Shown: positions 43,456-55,062 of the stretch, piece by piece | Layout of the letters: the number at the start of each line of letters is the position of its first letter | Numbering within the stretch: the stretch's first letter is position 1 | Source of the DNA: Calvatia gigantea | Taxonomy: Eukaryota > Basidiomycota > Agaricomycetes > Agaricales > Lycoperdaceae | Assembly: GCA_025093985.1 (NCBI GenBank) | Contig: JACAAK010000005.1 | Location: 2,542,001-2,606,000, forward strand | Length of the DNA: 64,000 nucleotides | Direction: 5' to 3' | The notes under the pieces: generated by a model | The model's database searches: none | What the model was told of the DNA's origin: nothing | Seen by the model: the letters and a program-made list of their open reading frames with translations, nothing else | Made by a program: the position numbers and the translations under genes

Positions 43456-43852
43456 ATACTGGTTCCCAGTGGTTGCCCACCCATACACTGACGTAAGGCA
43501 CGTAATGCCTTGTGAGCCTGTGCGTTTGTAGGTGAGGGATGACCGGATTTCACTATCCACAACACCAGTGAACGCACGGAGCTGAGATGTATCACAATCC
43601 GCCGCCGGCATGAAAGATAAAACAAAGGTCCTCTCAAATATCAGTCGAGCCTTCTAACGTCCTCCTGTGTCTACAAGTCGCGTTCTCCTTCACAGTCCCG
43701 CTCTTCTTCGTGGTGTTCACCACGTAAACGGTCGCCTGCTCTAACAGGATCCCACCGGAAGTCACTGCAAACAATTCTTCAGACGGAACGATCCTGCGTT
43801 CGGACCTCATCTGCTGCCACATTCGGTTCAATGTAACACAGATCGTATTGAA

Positions 43853-43920
43853 ATCATATCAATTTCAAAAAGTGTAGATCGTGTCATATTTAAGACTACA
43901 CTTTTTGGATTTGATATGAT
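43853..43920. repeat. 25-bp inverted repeat (23/25 matched), 18-nt loop
   Basis: The arms at 43853-43877 and 43896-43920 pair with two mismatches; both contain ATCATATCAA at the outer and AAAAAGTGTAG at the inner end. It may be a small MITE or a hairpin. It lies in the spacer between the tRNA-like gene and the START-gene downstream segment. Confidence 0.75.
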
Positions 43921-43921
43921 A

Positions 43922-43945
43922 TTGATGTGACGAGTGTCACATCAA
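43922..43945. repeat. 10-bp perfect hairpin TTGATGTGAC / GTCACATCAA
   Basis: Perfect 10-bp arms with a GAGT loop, starting one base after the larger inverted repeat. Two hairpins side by side suggest one structured element rather than chance. Confidence 0.7.
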
Positions 43946-45077
43946 CTCGTTGGCGCAGTGTAGGACAGGCGCTTCAACTTGACAGAGGATGTTCTTACAC
44001 GAAACCCGGGCTGACTGTGCCGGCACCAACCCCCGACGTCAAGCTTCGACACCCAGCAGCAAGCCCTGGTATCAGACAGCGGGAGCATGTAATAAATAAC
44101 CATTAAAAATTACGATTACACTATAGTAGTTCATCGTTCATGTCGCCGCACAGCTGCTATCTGTAGGTCCCATCCCCCAAATACAGTACTTCACCTCAAA
44201 TAGTCGCCGTATCTCCCTCCAGCTCCCGCTACCCTCTGCTTGTGGGGTCGCCTCACCTACGTAAACGAAGTCTGCGGGCGAAATTAAACTCCTTAACAGT
44301 GATCCCACCAGGAACGCAATCACTGCCACAACGAATTAACGTCGACGACGGGATAAACTGATCCGCGCGTTTGCCCAGGACCCCTCAGTCTGCTGGTCCG
44401 CACCTTCGGTACCTGCTCTCCTTTGGGGCGCCGGTCTCGTTGGCAATTCCTCCTGGTACCGTGGGCGCCTCTGTATCACTTGGATCTCGTGTCGCTGACG
44501 CTCGCCGTCTTGGCCCTGTTCTTCTCTCCGTCGCCCGCGCCCACCCCGAATCTCATGAGCGGGTTCTGGTAGCCCTGCAGAAATCCCAAAAGTCCTCCAG
44601 AACTGTGTACCGCATGGTCCACATGAGGTCCATCCTTGTCTTCTCCCTAGAGTATGTCATACTCATTTAGTTCGTTGCTGAGCATAACTGAAACTCGGGA
44701 CATGCACCCTCGCCTTCGCTTGTTCCTTACCCGCTGGTGACTCTTCGTTATTCTTAGGCTCCGTTCCTCCGTCTTTCTTTGCTTCTCCGTCATCTCCAGG
44801 AGAACCAGAAGCAGCGGAAGTCGCGGAACTTCCTGCATCGCATAGCTCATCTGCTATGCCAATGGGCGTTCTGAGTTCCCCGGGAAGCGCCTCCGAGTCA
44901 TTCGGTACCCTGCCAATGGACGTTCCATCAGTGTCAGCTCGCGGGGTGGAGGCATTGCCCCAAAACGACCACACAAAAGTCTAACCACGTACCTCGAAAT
45001 CACGTTCATCTTTCCGACTCTGTTATCCATCAACTCCTCCCGTCCGAGGCTCGTCAGAGCCTCCTTTTCGCCCATAA
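43946..45077. other. START gene downstream segment (duplicated)
   Basis: This is the best preserved of three copies of this segment. A minus-strand frame at 44663-44974 (starting MWSFWGNAST, then Asp/Ser/Glu/Lys-rich) might be a further exon of the START gene or nothing; I found no convincing splice path. A second frame at 44854-45108 is discussed under the START gene. Confidence 0.45.
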
Positions 45078-48000
45078 CTACGACCTCCTTTCCTTCCACA
45101 ACCACCATCTTGCCTTTCCCAGACCCCTCTCTCCGACTCTTTTCCTCAGACTCCCATTATTTACCCCTCCCGTGCCGGTTCCGCTGTCACTGGTGATGGG
45201 GGCAATCTCAACCCAAACAATTGCACCACCAGACTCAATCATATCGTTCCACCATTGCGGTTTCTCCTTCGGTATAACTCTCGCCTCAGCCATCAACGGA
45301 TCCTTCACCTCCCCAAATGTCATCTTCTCAACTTCTGCTGTTGGTAGCATAACTCGCACCAAATGTCTCCTCCCAGCCTCCCCAGATGAATGCATCGGGG
45401 ACAACGCCATCGCGTACACTGCATATTTCAACGGAAGCACATTCTCCGAATTTGCAGTTGTGTCCAATTGTTCCCCGGCAATGAGTTTTGCTCCGCCATC
45501 TCTCAGGGGCACAAACCCGTTTCTCTGTCCGGTCTTGACACTCTTCCTCATCTTTGATTTGACCTTCACCTCGTATCCTTCTGGATACATCTTCTTATCC
45601 ACCACCAACTCTGCTACGACCAAATCATCCGGTGGCGCCCCCCCTCTCATACTGAACGTGCTCGCGCTTCTGCCTCTCCGCTGTTCCTCAAATGCCGAAG
45701 CGGCAGCTACAATAGGAGACAATGCTGCAGTGGATGAAACTGTTCGTTGCCGTTGTCGTATCGATACCGAGGACGAAACTAATGATGACGACACAGGAAC
45801 CATAACATCCAAAATGGATGGTGTGGTGTTGATTTCCCTGCCACTGTTCGTTGAACTTGTCGTAACTTCCGTTTCTTCCTCAGGACCTCCAGTCCTGAGC
45901 ATCATCGTACTTGGTCTGGGTGTCACCATCTGAAATTGCGTTCCGGTTTCTCCATCCCCGTTCTTATCGATGCCCATACTCCCACTTGCACCTACAACAC
46001 TAACACTCGCGCTTCTCCCCTTCCCAACGTGCACAGGTAAATGCACCTCCACGCAAACACTTAATACCCTGTCCTCCACCGAAAACCTCTCCCACACCAC
46101 CAGTCTACTTTCATCCTTCTTCCTTAATTTCCATGCCGACTCTTTCAATCCCGCAAACATCTCTTCCTCTTTCCTTCCCACTGGACCCATTACCAAGGAC
46201 GGTGCCGGCAATCTCAGCACTGGTAAGGGTGCAGACCCTTTGACGAACGTTTCCAGCGCTAGTATGCGACCCGGTATTGAAGCATTGATCATAGAATTGA
46301 CGGCTGCTGGTATTGAACCTGCATAGTCTACTGCCACATATCGTGTACAACACGTGGATGGGATCATGTAGTTCTCTTTCGTGTACGGGTCAAGGGTTTC
46401 GAGTATCCAGGCGTCAATATATACTCGCCCAACGGGGAGTGTATATGGATTATATTTCGCAGGAGCGAACGACGCCACCGAATCTGGGCTGAATGACGCC
46501 GACACGCAGTATATCGTGCGCCTCGAACTGCTGGAGTGATCCCCAGTCACAGCACCAGTGCCATTTGATATCCCACCCCCACTGTTATCCATGGTAATTT
46601 GTTGGGACAACGACGTCGCAGAACTCAATAATGTGCCCCGCACGATGGCGTTCACGAGATAGAAGCCACGATCTCTGAAAGGAAATCCAGCCTTCAATGT
46701 TAAAAATGCCGTTTCACAGCCCCCGCCGTATGACTCAAGAACCTTGACAGTGTCAAATCTATCATCCCATTTCCTTCGATAGTCCCAATGTGTGACCGCT
46801 GGTGCGAGCTCCTCTGCAGACATGCCTTCGATGACCTTCGAGCCTCGGTGGACAGGGATGGTGGGCGAAACCTCAGGAATGGATTTCCGGTGCACAAGGA
46901 GTCCTTTATCTGACACCAATGTCCAATCATTGCTAGGTGCCTGACCATGAGCATCTTGAACCCAAGACAGTGCCTCGAGTGCATATTGCAATGGCAACTT
47001 TGAGGGTGAAGGGACAACATTATCGCCTGAAGCACTGGTGGGTGCAATGGCAGCCACAGCCTGTTGTGTCGTCGTCGTCGCTTGGTCGACGTAATAGGTG
47101 AAAAATCTTGTGAGGGGACTAGATATTCGTGGTGCTGAAGCCCATGTGCTGGCCAAATTCTCCACCTTGGCCGCCCCAGTAGGATTATTTCCACTTGCGC
47201 TCGATGTACTCCCCTCTCCGTTGTCTCCCCACTCTGCTCTCTTCTTCTTGACAACATCCATTACAGGCGGCTGGTCCAGTGGAATTCGTACAGGCTTAAC
47301 ACGCTTCTGTTTCGCGAGAGCCTTGATCTCGTGTTCGGGAATCTCTTCCACATCGACATGAATCTTCGCCCCATTGACCATTACAAAGCCCTTTTCCTTC
47401 CCAGGTGCCTTCCGAACAATCGTTAACAACCTTTCCTCGTCCACAAACAACGCATCATGAGCCAGCGTCAACCACAATCCGCCACCATCAGTCGATAATC
47501 GATGTCTTCTCAAACAAGAGATCGTCTGAGGCGGGGGATCAACAATGATATCCAGCGAAGCTGCCCATGTGTCAAGGTCACACCGTAACTCGAGTTCAAT
47601 CGCAGGGGAATGAGAATCATTGCTATCGTCAGCACCGTCCATGTTTGTTCTTCGACTCGCAGAAGCTTCGTACTCCACTCTGAAGCTCGCTTTCTCGTGG
47701 TCATATTTGATTTCGTTCGCTCGTGCACCCGCGAGTCTCGTCACGGTCGGAGGTCCGCCACATTTGATTGCGAACTCGCCTATGCCGGCTAAGGTGCTGA
47801 TCATTTGGGTGGGGATGGCTGTCTTATTGGTCCACCCTTTCGGATCGGATTGTTCAAGGAGTGTCAGTTGGGTCGTCGTAGGTGATAGAGATTCGATGGA
47901 CCATCCTTGTAGGTCAACTTGTGTACGAATGACGTTGGGTTCGGGTGGTAGGATGTTAGGGAAGAGGTGTGGTTCGTCTGCTGAGAAGGAGAATACATGA

Positions 48001-50029
48001 ATTGTGTTCGGAGATTTATAAACCGTTTTAAGAAGGACCGAGTCACGTCCGCTGTGTGTACGTATGAGCGAGAGAACCTGTTATAGAAGACGGCAGGACC
48101 CACTTGGCTGGCCATGTTGGTTTGGTCTTGTAGTGCCAGAGCTCCGACAACTCGTTTACATCCTCTAACAAAACTGCATCTTCATGCTGTTTGTCCCAGA
48201 GCACTCGGGCCCCGGGCGTCACCACAGCAGCGAACAAATCCAACAAGCTGACACCAACGAAAGTGGCTTCAGCGCGGTAGACAACAAGTGTTGGGTCAAT
48301 GGAATCCAACTGCGTAATAGATACGCCACGCCCCTCAGTAGCTGGAAGAGAATGAGTGCCTGAAATACAATAAAGAAGTTTGAACTACATACTCCTTCGC
48401 CATTTCGCTTCCGGCTCTTGCAGTAATGACGAGAAATAGATATAATTCCTTCGCACACGTGACAAGATCGACTTTCCCCCAGCTGCCGATCTTTGAGTCG
48501 GCGTGCGAGTGATCACATTGGCAGATGATGTCGATGCCCCGCTTTCCACAGTTCCCACCGACGTGGCCGTGTTGAAACTAAGATCAGCTGTGCTGGCTAT
48601 ATCTTGCAAAATATTCTGGGAAATAAAATGCGATGAAGGATCACGTTCTTCTACAGACACGACGGGCTTGGGGATGCCGTTAAGTCGAAGACCTCGAGAG
48701 CCACCAGAAACTTCAATCGTAACCTTGATTTTGAGAACTGAATAGGCGTCAGGAAGCGCAGCGTGCGTGAGTCGAAGGATAATTTGGTCAGCTGAAGATG
48801 ACGAGGGCGACTTGGTCTTTAACGCAGCCCCGGACCATGGTAGCTTCTCCACTTCTTCCGAGGAACCCTTTGTAGTCACTTGAACATCCCAACCTTCCAA
48901 TGATGGCAAGACACATTCAATTGATCGTGTCAGACGCCGTTGTTCCCGAAGGAAATGCACGTCTTCCATGCCTTGCACTTGTTCAGTCGGCGTTGTATGT
49001 TCGTCCTCCTCTGGTATAATCGCATATTCCACGTTGAGAGCCTCCCTGTCGATTTGATATCGTATACGCTCTATGGATATGCCATTCCCATAACTTGAGA
49101 GCTCTGCAACACGGCCCCCGCGTTTCATGACTGTCTTGAATAAACTGAGCGTCATTGTAGCCAGTTGCTGCGCCAGGCTCGACGAAGACGAGCTGAAACC
49201 CCACATAGCTTTGAGGTCGTGTTGCCAGAAACACGTTATGCGCAGTCGATTGTGTTTCTTTTTCGTCGGGTCATCGCCGTTGGTTTGTGGTTGTAGAAGT
49301 TGTATGCACCAAGCAAACACTATGCGCGATAGGTGAGCAATGTTGCAACTGACAACGAATCAGAGCCATACATTTTACATGCGAGCGGACAAATGGCGGT
49401 GAGGGGCGGAGGTAGGCAGGTTCGTCAGCGGAACGGGGAAGCGAGGTTGAAATGTCGATAACAGTATTTGCATCATGAAAGAGTCGAGATATGGTGACTG
49501 CATCCCGTGGGCTGGCATCCTCTTAGTTTCCAATATTTTGACAAAATGATAGAATACACACTTCGCTGGCCATCCCAATGTGTAATTCGTCTTCGAAATC
49601 TTGGTCTTGTGGTCAAACATCTCCAATAGGTGCGCCTCCTCTACAGCAGGATCCCATTCTTGTCTTAGCTCCGGAGTACCGAGTATGGCCTTCCAAGGTT
49701 CGAGAGACACATTCTCATCACCCGCCGCAACATCCAGCACCATCCTGTACACATCATCCCCAGACTTGCCCGTATGTCGGTATACAGTGACGTCGCAGAG
49801 CTCTGGAACGGTCGAAACGCGCGCCTTGCCTTTCCTATTCGAGGAATCCGTCGCCGTCGACACCCGCTTCCAGTCAGAAGGTCCAGAGGAAGTCAATAAT
49901 TGTCGGAATTGCGACTCTGCGTCATTCAACGCATTACACCAAGACTGCCGCAACCTGTGCCATGTGGAACATCAATGGAGCAATCTCAGCCGGTGTAGAT
50001 GTACGAACTAACCTGGGCCCATCTGACAT
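45078..50029 (-). CDS. Large START-domain (lipid-binding) protein
   Basis: Predicted exons on the minus strand are 50013-50029, 49562-49954, 49372-49511, 48393-49319, 48104-48341 and 45078-48051, giving 1562 aa in phase. The region around residues 20-190 (PWKAILGTPELRQEWDP, then WPANPRDAVTISR) is one START-like unit. A second begins near residue 530 (VVYRAEATFVGVSLLDLFA, then WPANGRDSVLLKTVY), and a third near residue 870 (DWTLVSDKGLLVHRK, HWDYRRKWDDRFDTVKV). START domains bind and move lipids such as sterols and phospholipids. The family is known in basidiomycetes, but the ligand is unknown. At the 3' end the frame stops at KERRS, while the next frame continues with EKEALTSLGREELMD, which is conserved in the relic at 36839-37069. 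The tail may thus have suffered a 1-base shift. Confidence 0.8.
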
Positions 50030-51331
50030 TGCTCCGTGGTCTATGCTACAGGTTGTGGTGGGTGTTGTAGACAACGGAGCCGTGGGTGTTCAAAGCAGAA
50101 TGGGCTGATTCTCAAGCTGCAGCCCTCGATGTGACTGGAATAAGCGCCAAGATCAGATTCCATTTTGGGAAACCCTGCGTCATGGAGCCTTTCGCCAAAT
50201 ATTGTCAAGGCCCGTATAGCTCCAAGACCTACACCCGGAACAATGTTCTTCTACGCTTCCCAACAGATATCTTGCAACATGCCATAACTCCATGCGTCGT
50301 TTATCAAGTGAGGGCACGGTATTCCAGCACCTTACGCATTTAAAGTGTACTGTATATGAATGACCCCGGATGTTCAAATCAACCTTATGGGTCGTGTCTT
50401 ATTGTCCACTATCTGTGATCGCCGTGTGTTGCGCGTTCATGTGCAGAAGTTTTGTGGCAAGAAAAGCTTTAAGCCCAAGGGGGTTGAACTTAGCCCCTTA
50501 TTCCACAAAACGTCATATCCTCCTAAGATCCGTCCAAGTGTTTGTGTTGACACGCTAACCCGCCCCGAGAATTGCCCAAAATTTAGGGCTAATCTCTCTC
50601 CGGTGGACGTTACCCACAAAGGGCTTGCACGAGCAGAAATCGCATTGATTGCATTGAAGAGAAATCATTGTGCACCTGAGGTGTCCGTGGGTAACACTTT
50701 CGTCTTGAGTTGCGACAATGGGAGGCGTTCCAGGCTTCTTGACCCAGAATATTGTGGTACCAATATGAATCTCGTTGATGCGGCGACAGGATGTATAAAG
50801 CGTAATTGCGTTAAATCTCAAAGTAAACCGCGGAGCAACATATTCCATACATCACAGTCTCTGGGCCGGAGGCGTTGTCAACGACGAGAACACCGAAACA
50901 ACGTAACGAAGAGTGCGCACCCACAGGAAACCATTGGGTATTACAGAATCAGTGAGGAACAAGGATGCAAGCTTGGGTCGGCCGAGATTACCCCCATCCG
51001 AGACGTGCGAAGAAGTGAGCTCAACTAATTCGATCAAGGAAGAAAAGTAATGGAATAATGTCAGCCGTATGTTAATAGTTTCTCATCCCCCTACTAATTG
51101 CGTCGTGATGTTGATTCACACCCATAAAATGCTGGATCCACATAACAACTTGCGTACAGGAAAAGGTGAGTCGTTACGCAGATACGCCTCGTCGGCGACC
51201 GCTTTTATTTCTATCCACGTGACCTGGGTCCATTTCTTAAATTAGCTCAGAGGCTCTTAACTTGGGAAGGTTCGCTTGTTATGCGGATGATGATATCTAA
51301 TCCCAAAGAAACCACTCCAAGCCAGCTTACA
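50030..51331. other. Divergent promoter interval with one unassigned open frame
   Basis: 1.3 kb between the START gene (-) and the pyridoxal kinase gene (+). A + strand frame from the ATG at 50360 to 51028 could encode 222 aa (starting MTPDVQINLMGRV). It has no recognisable domain, ordinary composition and no splice context, so I do not call it as a gene; it could be an unknown or relic coding region. Confidence 0.4.
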
Positions 51332-52784
51332 ATGTCCCGCGAGCGCATCCTCAGCATCCAATCCCACGTCGTCTTTGGTTACGTCGGGGGCAAGGCTGCA
51401 GTGTTTCCTCTTCAATGTCTCGGATATGACGTCGATGTGAGCTCAGCTTCATGGCTAGTGACCCTGGGCAAGGGTTTGTTGACACGTTCGTTTATTTCAG
51501 GTAGTTAATACCGTCCATTATTCCAATCATGCAGGTATTCCAATTATTGATTGTATGAGTCGTGACCTCACGTTAACCAATGACCGGATGGACCCATAGG
51601 TTATGGACGCTCAGGCGGAACTAGAACCACTGCCTCAGAGCTCGACGTCATGTTCGATGTGCTAGAGAAGAATGAAATGCTTACGCCCTCTAGACTTTTG
51701 ACGGGTTACATCCCTGAGGCTGAGGCTCTGCTCGCGGTTGAGCGGGCTGCTCGCAAATTAAAGAATACGAGACAAGATTTAGTATACCTCCTTGATCGTA
51801 CGTCATATCTATATTAATTTGAATCCCATAAAGACAATTACCGCCACCGATTTCAGCTGTGATCGGTGATGCAGGGAAGTTATACGTCGCACCAGACGTG
51901 ATACCCGTCTATCGACAAATGTTACCTCTTGCTACTATCATTACGCCCAACTGGTTTGAGGTCGAGTTAGCACCACTTTCTCCTTCGCAATTCACTTACA
52001 TTGTTAGGCTGATTCCACTATTACCAGGGTTCTGACGGAGATATCAATAACAGACATCACGTCTCTTCAACAAGCTCTTCGAATCTTACACACAGAATAC
52101 CAGGTCCCAAATGTAGTGATCAGTTCAATCCCTCTTAAACCTTGGCTCCTCGCTGCCTTACCATCAACCATATCGACCCAGATCTCCGTTAAAGAGTCTG
52201 AGTACCTCTTCTGCTTGACATCTTCTCACACGTTCCCTTCTTTCGGCACTCCGACCGCCAACAGTACACCAGAAACGTACTTGAGCGATCCCACTCACGA
52301 AGCAAATGAGGATACCTTGCCAAGATACTCCCACTCCTCCGTAATCCACGCAGCGTGTGTCCCATTAATCCCAGGGTACTTCTCTGGTGTCGGAGACCTC
52401 TTCTCGGCCCTTCTCCTGGGACACTTTCGCCCGAATATTCCACTAAAACCATCCCCATCTGTGTCGATATTAGCAGAACCAACAGAACACTCACAAATAC
52501 CAACACCTCCAGCCAACCACTCACTAACCCCACTCTCCTATGCGGCGTCTCTTGCTTTAACCAAAACCCATGCGGTCCTTTCGAAAACCTATGACCATGC
52601 TGCTTCCCTTCCTCCGGACGAACGTCAGGCCTCCGATGATGAGTTAGACGACGAGGACCCCATGCGGAGAATAAGGAGGATGCGAGGGCGGGAGCTGGTT
52701 CTCATACAGAGTCAAGATATAATCAGAGGGATCGAGTTGGTCCCTCTGTGGATGGGGGAGTGGGATGCATTCTGGAAAAGTTGA
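51332..52784 (+). CDS. Pyridoxal kinase
   Basis: Predicted exons are 51332-51436, 51501-51534, 51600-51797, 51857-51965 and 52028-52784, giving 400 aa in phase. The N-terminus reads [20 protein letters not shown] and continues [14 protein letters not shown], the ribokinase-fold substrate-binding region of PdxK/Bud16-type kinases. The C-terminal catalytic loop is [16 protein letters not shown], with the Asp that acts as base. The enzyme phosphorylates pyridoxal, pyridoxine and pyridoxamine with ATP in the vitamin B6 salvage pathway, in the cytosol. The second exon is only 34 nt. An in-frame upstream ATG at 51281 would add 17 residues; I chose 51332 because the conserved region follows directly. 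The C-terminal part is longer than in bacterial enzymes, which is usual in fungi. Confidence 0.9.
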
Positions 52785-53012
52785 ATAAGGAATTTGATGA
52801 CTTGAATTTATATCCCGTATTCTGGTCTTGATTGTTGGTATGACTTCGTATACTTACCTGCGCCTACTCGGTGGAGCGGATATAATCCATAGATCCAAGA
52901 GCATGATCCGTGAAATAAAATTGGGGAAAATAATTGCGAACCTTGATACTCCTACACACAATAAGCGATGGTCCAATGCGCGGATCTATTTTCAAAGGTG
53001 GCGCCTTCCTCT

Positions 53013-54586
53013 TTACTCTGACCGGTTAAGCTTATCCAGGGCCCTCACACCTTGCTCAAACCATTCCTCTCGTGATATCCAGAACTCTTCACGGTTCTTC
53101 ATAATATCAGCCAGCACAGCACCACCCAAAAATACCATATGTTTCCTCCGAGGCGGATCCTCGATCTTAATCTTGAATTTCTAAAATTTGCAGAGAAAAC
53201 GTGAGGTCCGAAAGGATGAGCATGGTGTAAAGCCGATACATACGCTCAAGCGCGACGGATCACCATTGAGTACACCCATCAAGTACAATTGTTTCATCTC
53301 CTTCTCCAAACGACTTGGAAGGCCTGGGTACATGCTTGACCCTCCGGAGAGAACGATGTGTTTGTATAAATCCGTACGAACATCAACAGCTGCAGCCTGG
53401 ATTGTCTGATATAGCATTTCTGCATAAAAGTTCAACTCATTTGTTGGTGTTTTGGCGGCCAACAGTTGGACGTACCTGCGACACCTGGCTGGTCAACATC
53501 AACCAGATGGGGCTGGAACATGCATTCGGGAGCTTCAAAGCGCTCTGAGCCGACTTTGATCATTCGTCCATCAGGGAGCTAATTAACCATGTATGAGACC
53601 TGCGCTAAAACATAAAGAGATGCCAAACTTGCCGTGTAACTCTCAACAAGGACAGTGGTCTCTTCCGAGAGCTTCGTATCTTGATCAAGGTCGTAACTGA
53701 CATGTGGAGGTTTAGCTTTGCCTCCAAGTTGAAGAAATGCGGTGGCGCACCTCACATAGCAAAGTTTTTCTTTGATCTCGCGAACGGTCTCAAAGTCTGC
53801 TGTTCGGTTGAACGCGTATCCTCTCATGAGGAGCAGCTTGATCAAGTATCGCGTCACATCACGACCCGCAATATCCAACCGACGTGTAAGATGCGGCATG
53901 GCGAAACCATCGTACACCGGTACGATGTGGGTCACACCATCTCCCGAATCAACCACTACGCCCGTCGTCAAACCTGGTACGACGTCATCACTACGACCGC
54001 AACGCTGCTAAAAGAGAAGAATCACCTTGTGCGTAAAGCGTCAACACTGCCTGAATGGCAACATACACGCCCCCGAACCCGTAATCTTCAAACATGACCT
54101 GACACATCCTCTGTCTGTTCGCCCTCGGGTTCATTGGCGGCTCCGTCAACAAGACCTTCCGGCCCCTAGGATCCACTTTCAACTTTTCATCAAACGTATA
54201 GTTCCATAGATGTTTCATGTCTTCCCAGTTCTTCACGATGCCATGTTCCATGGGTTGTGTTACTTGGAGATAGTTACGGTTCTCCGCAGCTTCGTCGCCG
54301 ACCATGATATCTTTGATTACTGCTGACCCGACGCGCTCTTCAGCACGGAGGATAGGTCTGCCGACTATGGACGGAAATACTATTTTGTGCAGGTGTTCAC
54401 CCGGTAAGAAAAGGCTGACAGGGGTAGTAGAGTCGTTTAACGCACCATGTTCTGGAAAGTTTGAGCCTGCATATCCGACTTTGACAAACTGAGTGGGTTG
54501 TAATGATTAATCGGAAGAGGAAATCTGCGTGATAATCTGCTTACACCTGTGCCATTGTCGACGACTAGGGGGGCCTCTGAGTCCAT
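53013..54586 (-). CDS. ARP2: Actin-related protein 2 (Arp2/3 complex subunit)
   Basis: Predicted exons on the minus strand are 54545-54586, 54446-54488, 54026-54379, 53751-53973, 53633-53696, 53476-53578, 53244-53419 and 53013-53180, giving 390 aa, the normal Arp2 length. Actin-fold motifs are [19 protein letters not shown] at the N-terminus, [20 protein letters not shown] in the second nucleotide loop, [19 protein letters not shown], and the Arp2-specific end [20 protein letters not shown]. With Arp3 it forms the ATP-binding core that nucleates branched actin filaments for endocytosis and polar growth. The intron between 53578 and 53633 begins GCAAGT, a GC-AG intron; the others are GT-AG. 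Confidence 0.93.
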
Positions 54587-55062
54587 GAAATGAAGCAGAT
54601 GTGGTCGTTGAAACTGTGACCGTATGTCATCGCAATATCGTGTTTACGTCGCTTTGGCCACGATCATGATTAGATCGGTTCGTTGAACCCCGTTTAGCTT
54701 AATGATTTTTTTCACACTGTGCTGGAGACTCCTGCAGGCCGCTGGATATACGACGCTCAGCCTGAGCGTCGTATATTGACTCTGAATAATGTTGACCTTC
54801 CACAACACTTCCCTCAAATTCCGCTAGTTGGATCCAGCGTCATACTTAGATCTACTGGTGGTCTGGTGCCGGTATTGTTCCATTCATAGTTACACCTTCC
54901 CTCCATCAAGTCAGCCCATAAAACGGCTAAATCATCATGTAAGGATTCAATCACCTTCTCGTTTGCGTAACCAAAACTGAGGGGTGTATTTCTCTTTCTC
55001 ACTGCTTATTCTCAGCACCACTGGTTCCGTGTTCCCCACAGACATCCGCGCCAATTACACAC
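54587..55062. other. Arp2 5' flank and 3' flank of the coiled-coil gene
   Basis: This marks the border between conserved genes and the AT-rich mobile-element region. It contains the palindrome listed at 54746-54776. No gene is supported. Confidence 0.5.
54746..54776. repeat. 15-bp perfect palindrome with 1-nt centre
   Basis: The arms ATATACGACGCTCAG and CTGAGCGTCGTATAT flank a single C, about 160 bp upstream of the Arp2 start codon. Such a long perfect match with almost no loop is unlikely by chance. It could be a regulator site, or joined ends left by an inserted or excised element. Confidence 0.85.

Noticed and set aside
45172..45933. Plus-strand open frame of 253 codons
   Set aside because: It is antisense to the START gene, whose frame is supported by domain motifs and conserved splicing.
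50360..51028. Plus-strand frame of 222 codons as a real gene
   Set aside because: It begins with ATG, but no domain, splice context or composition supports it; kept only as a note in the intergenic entry.
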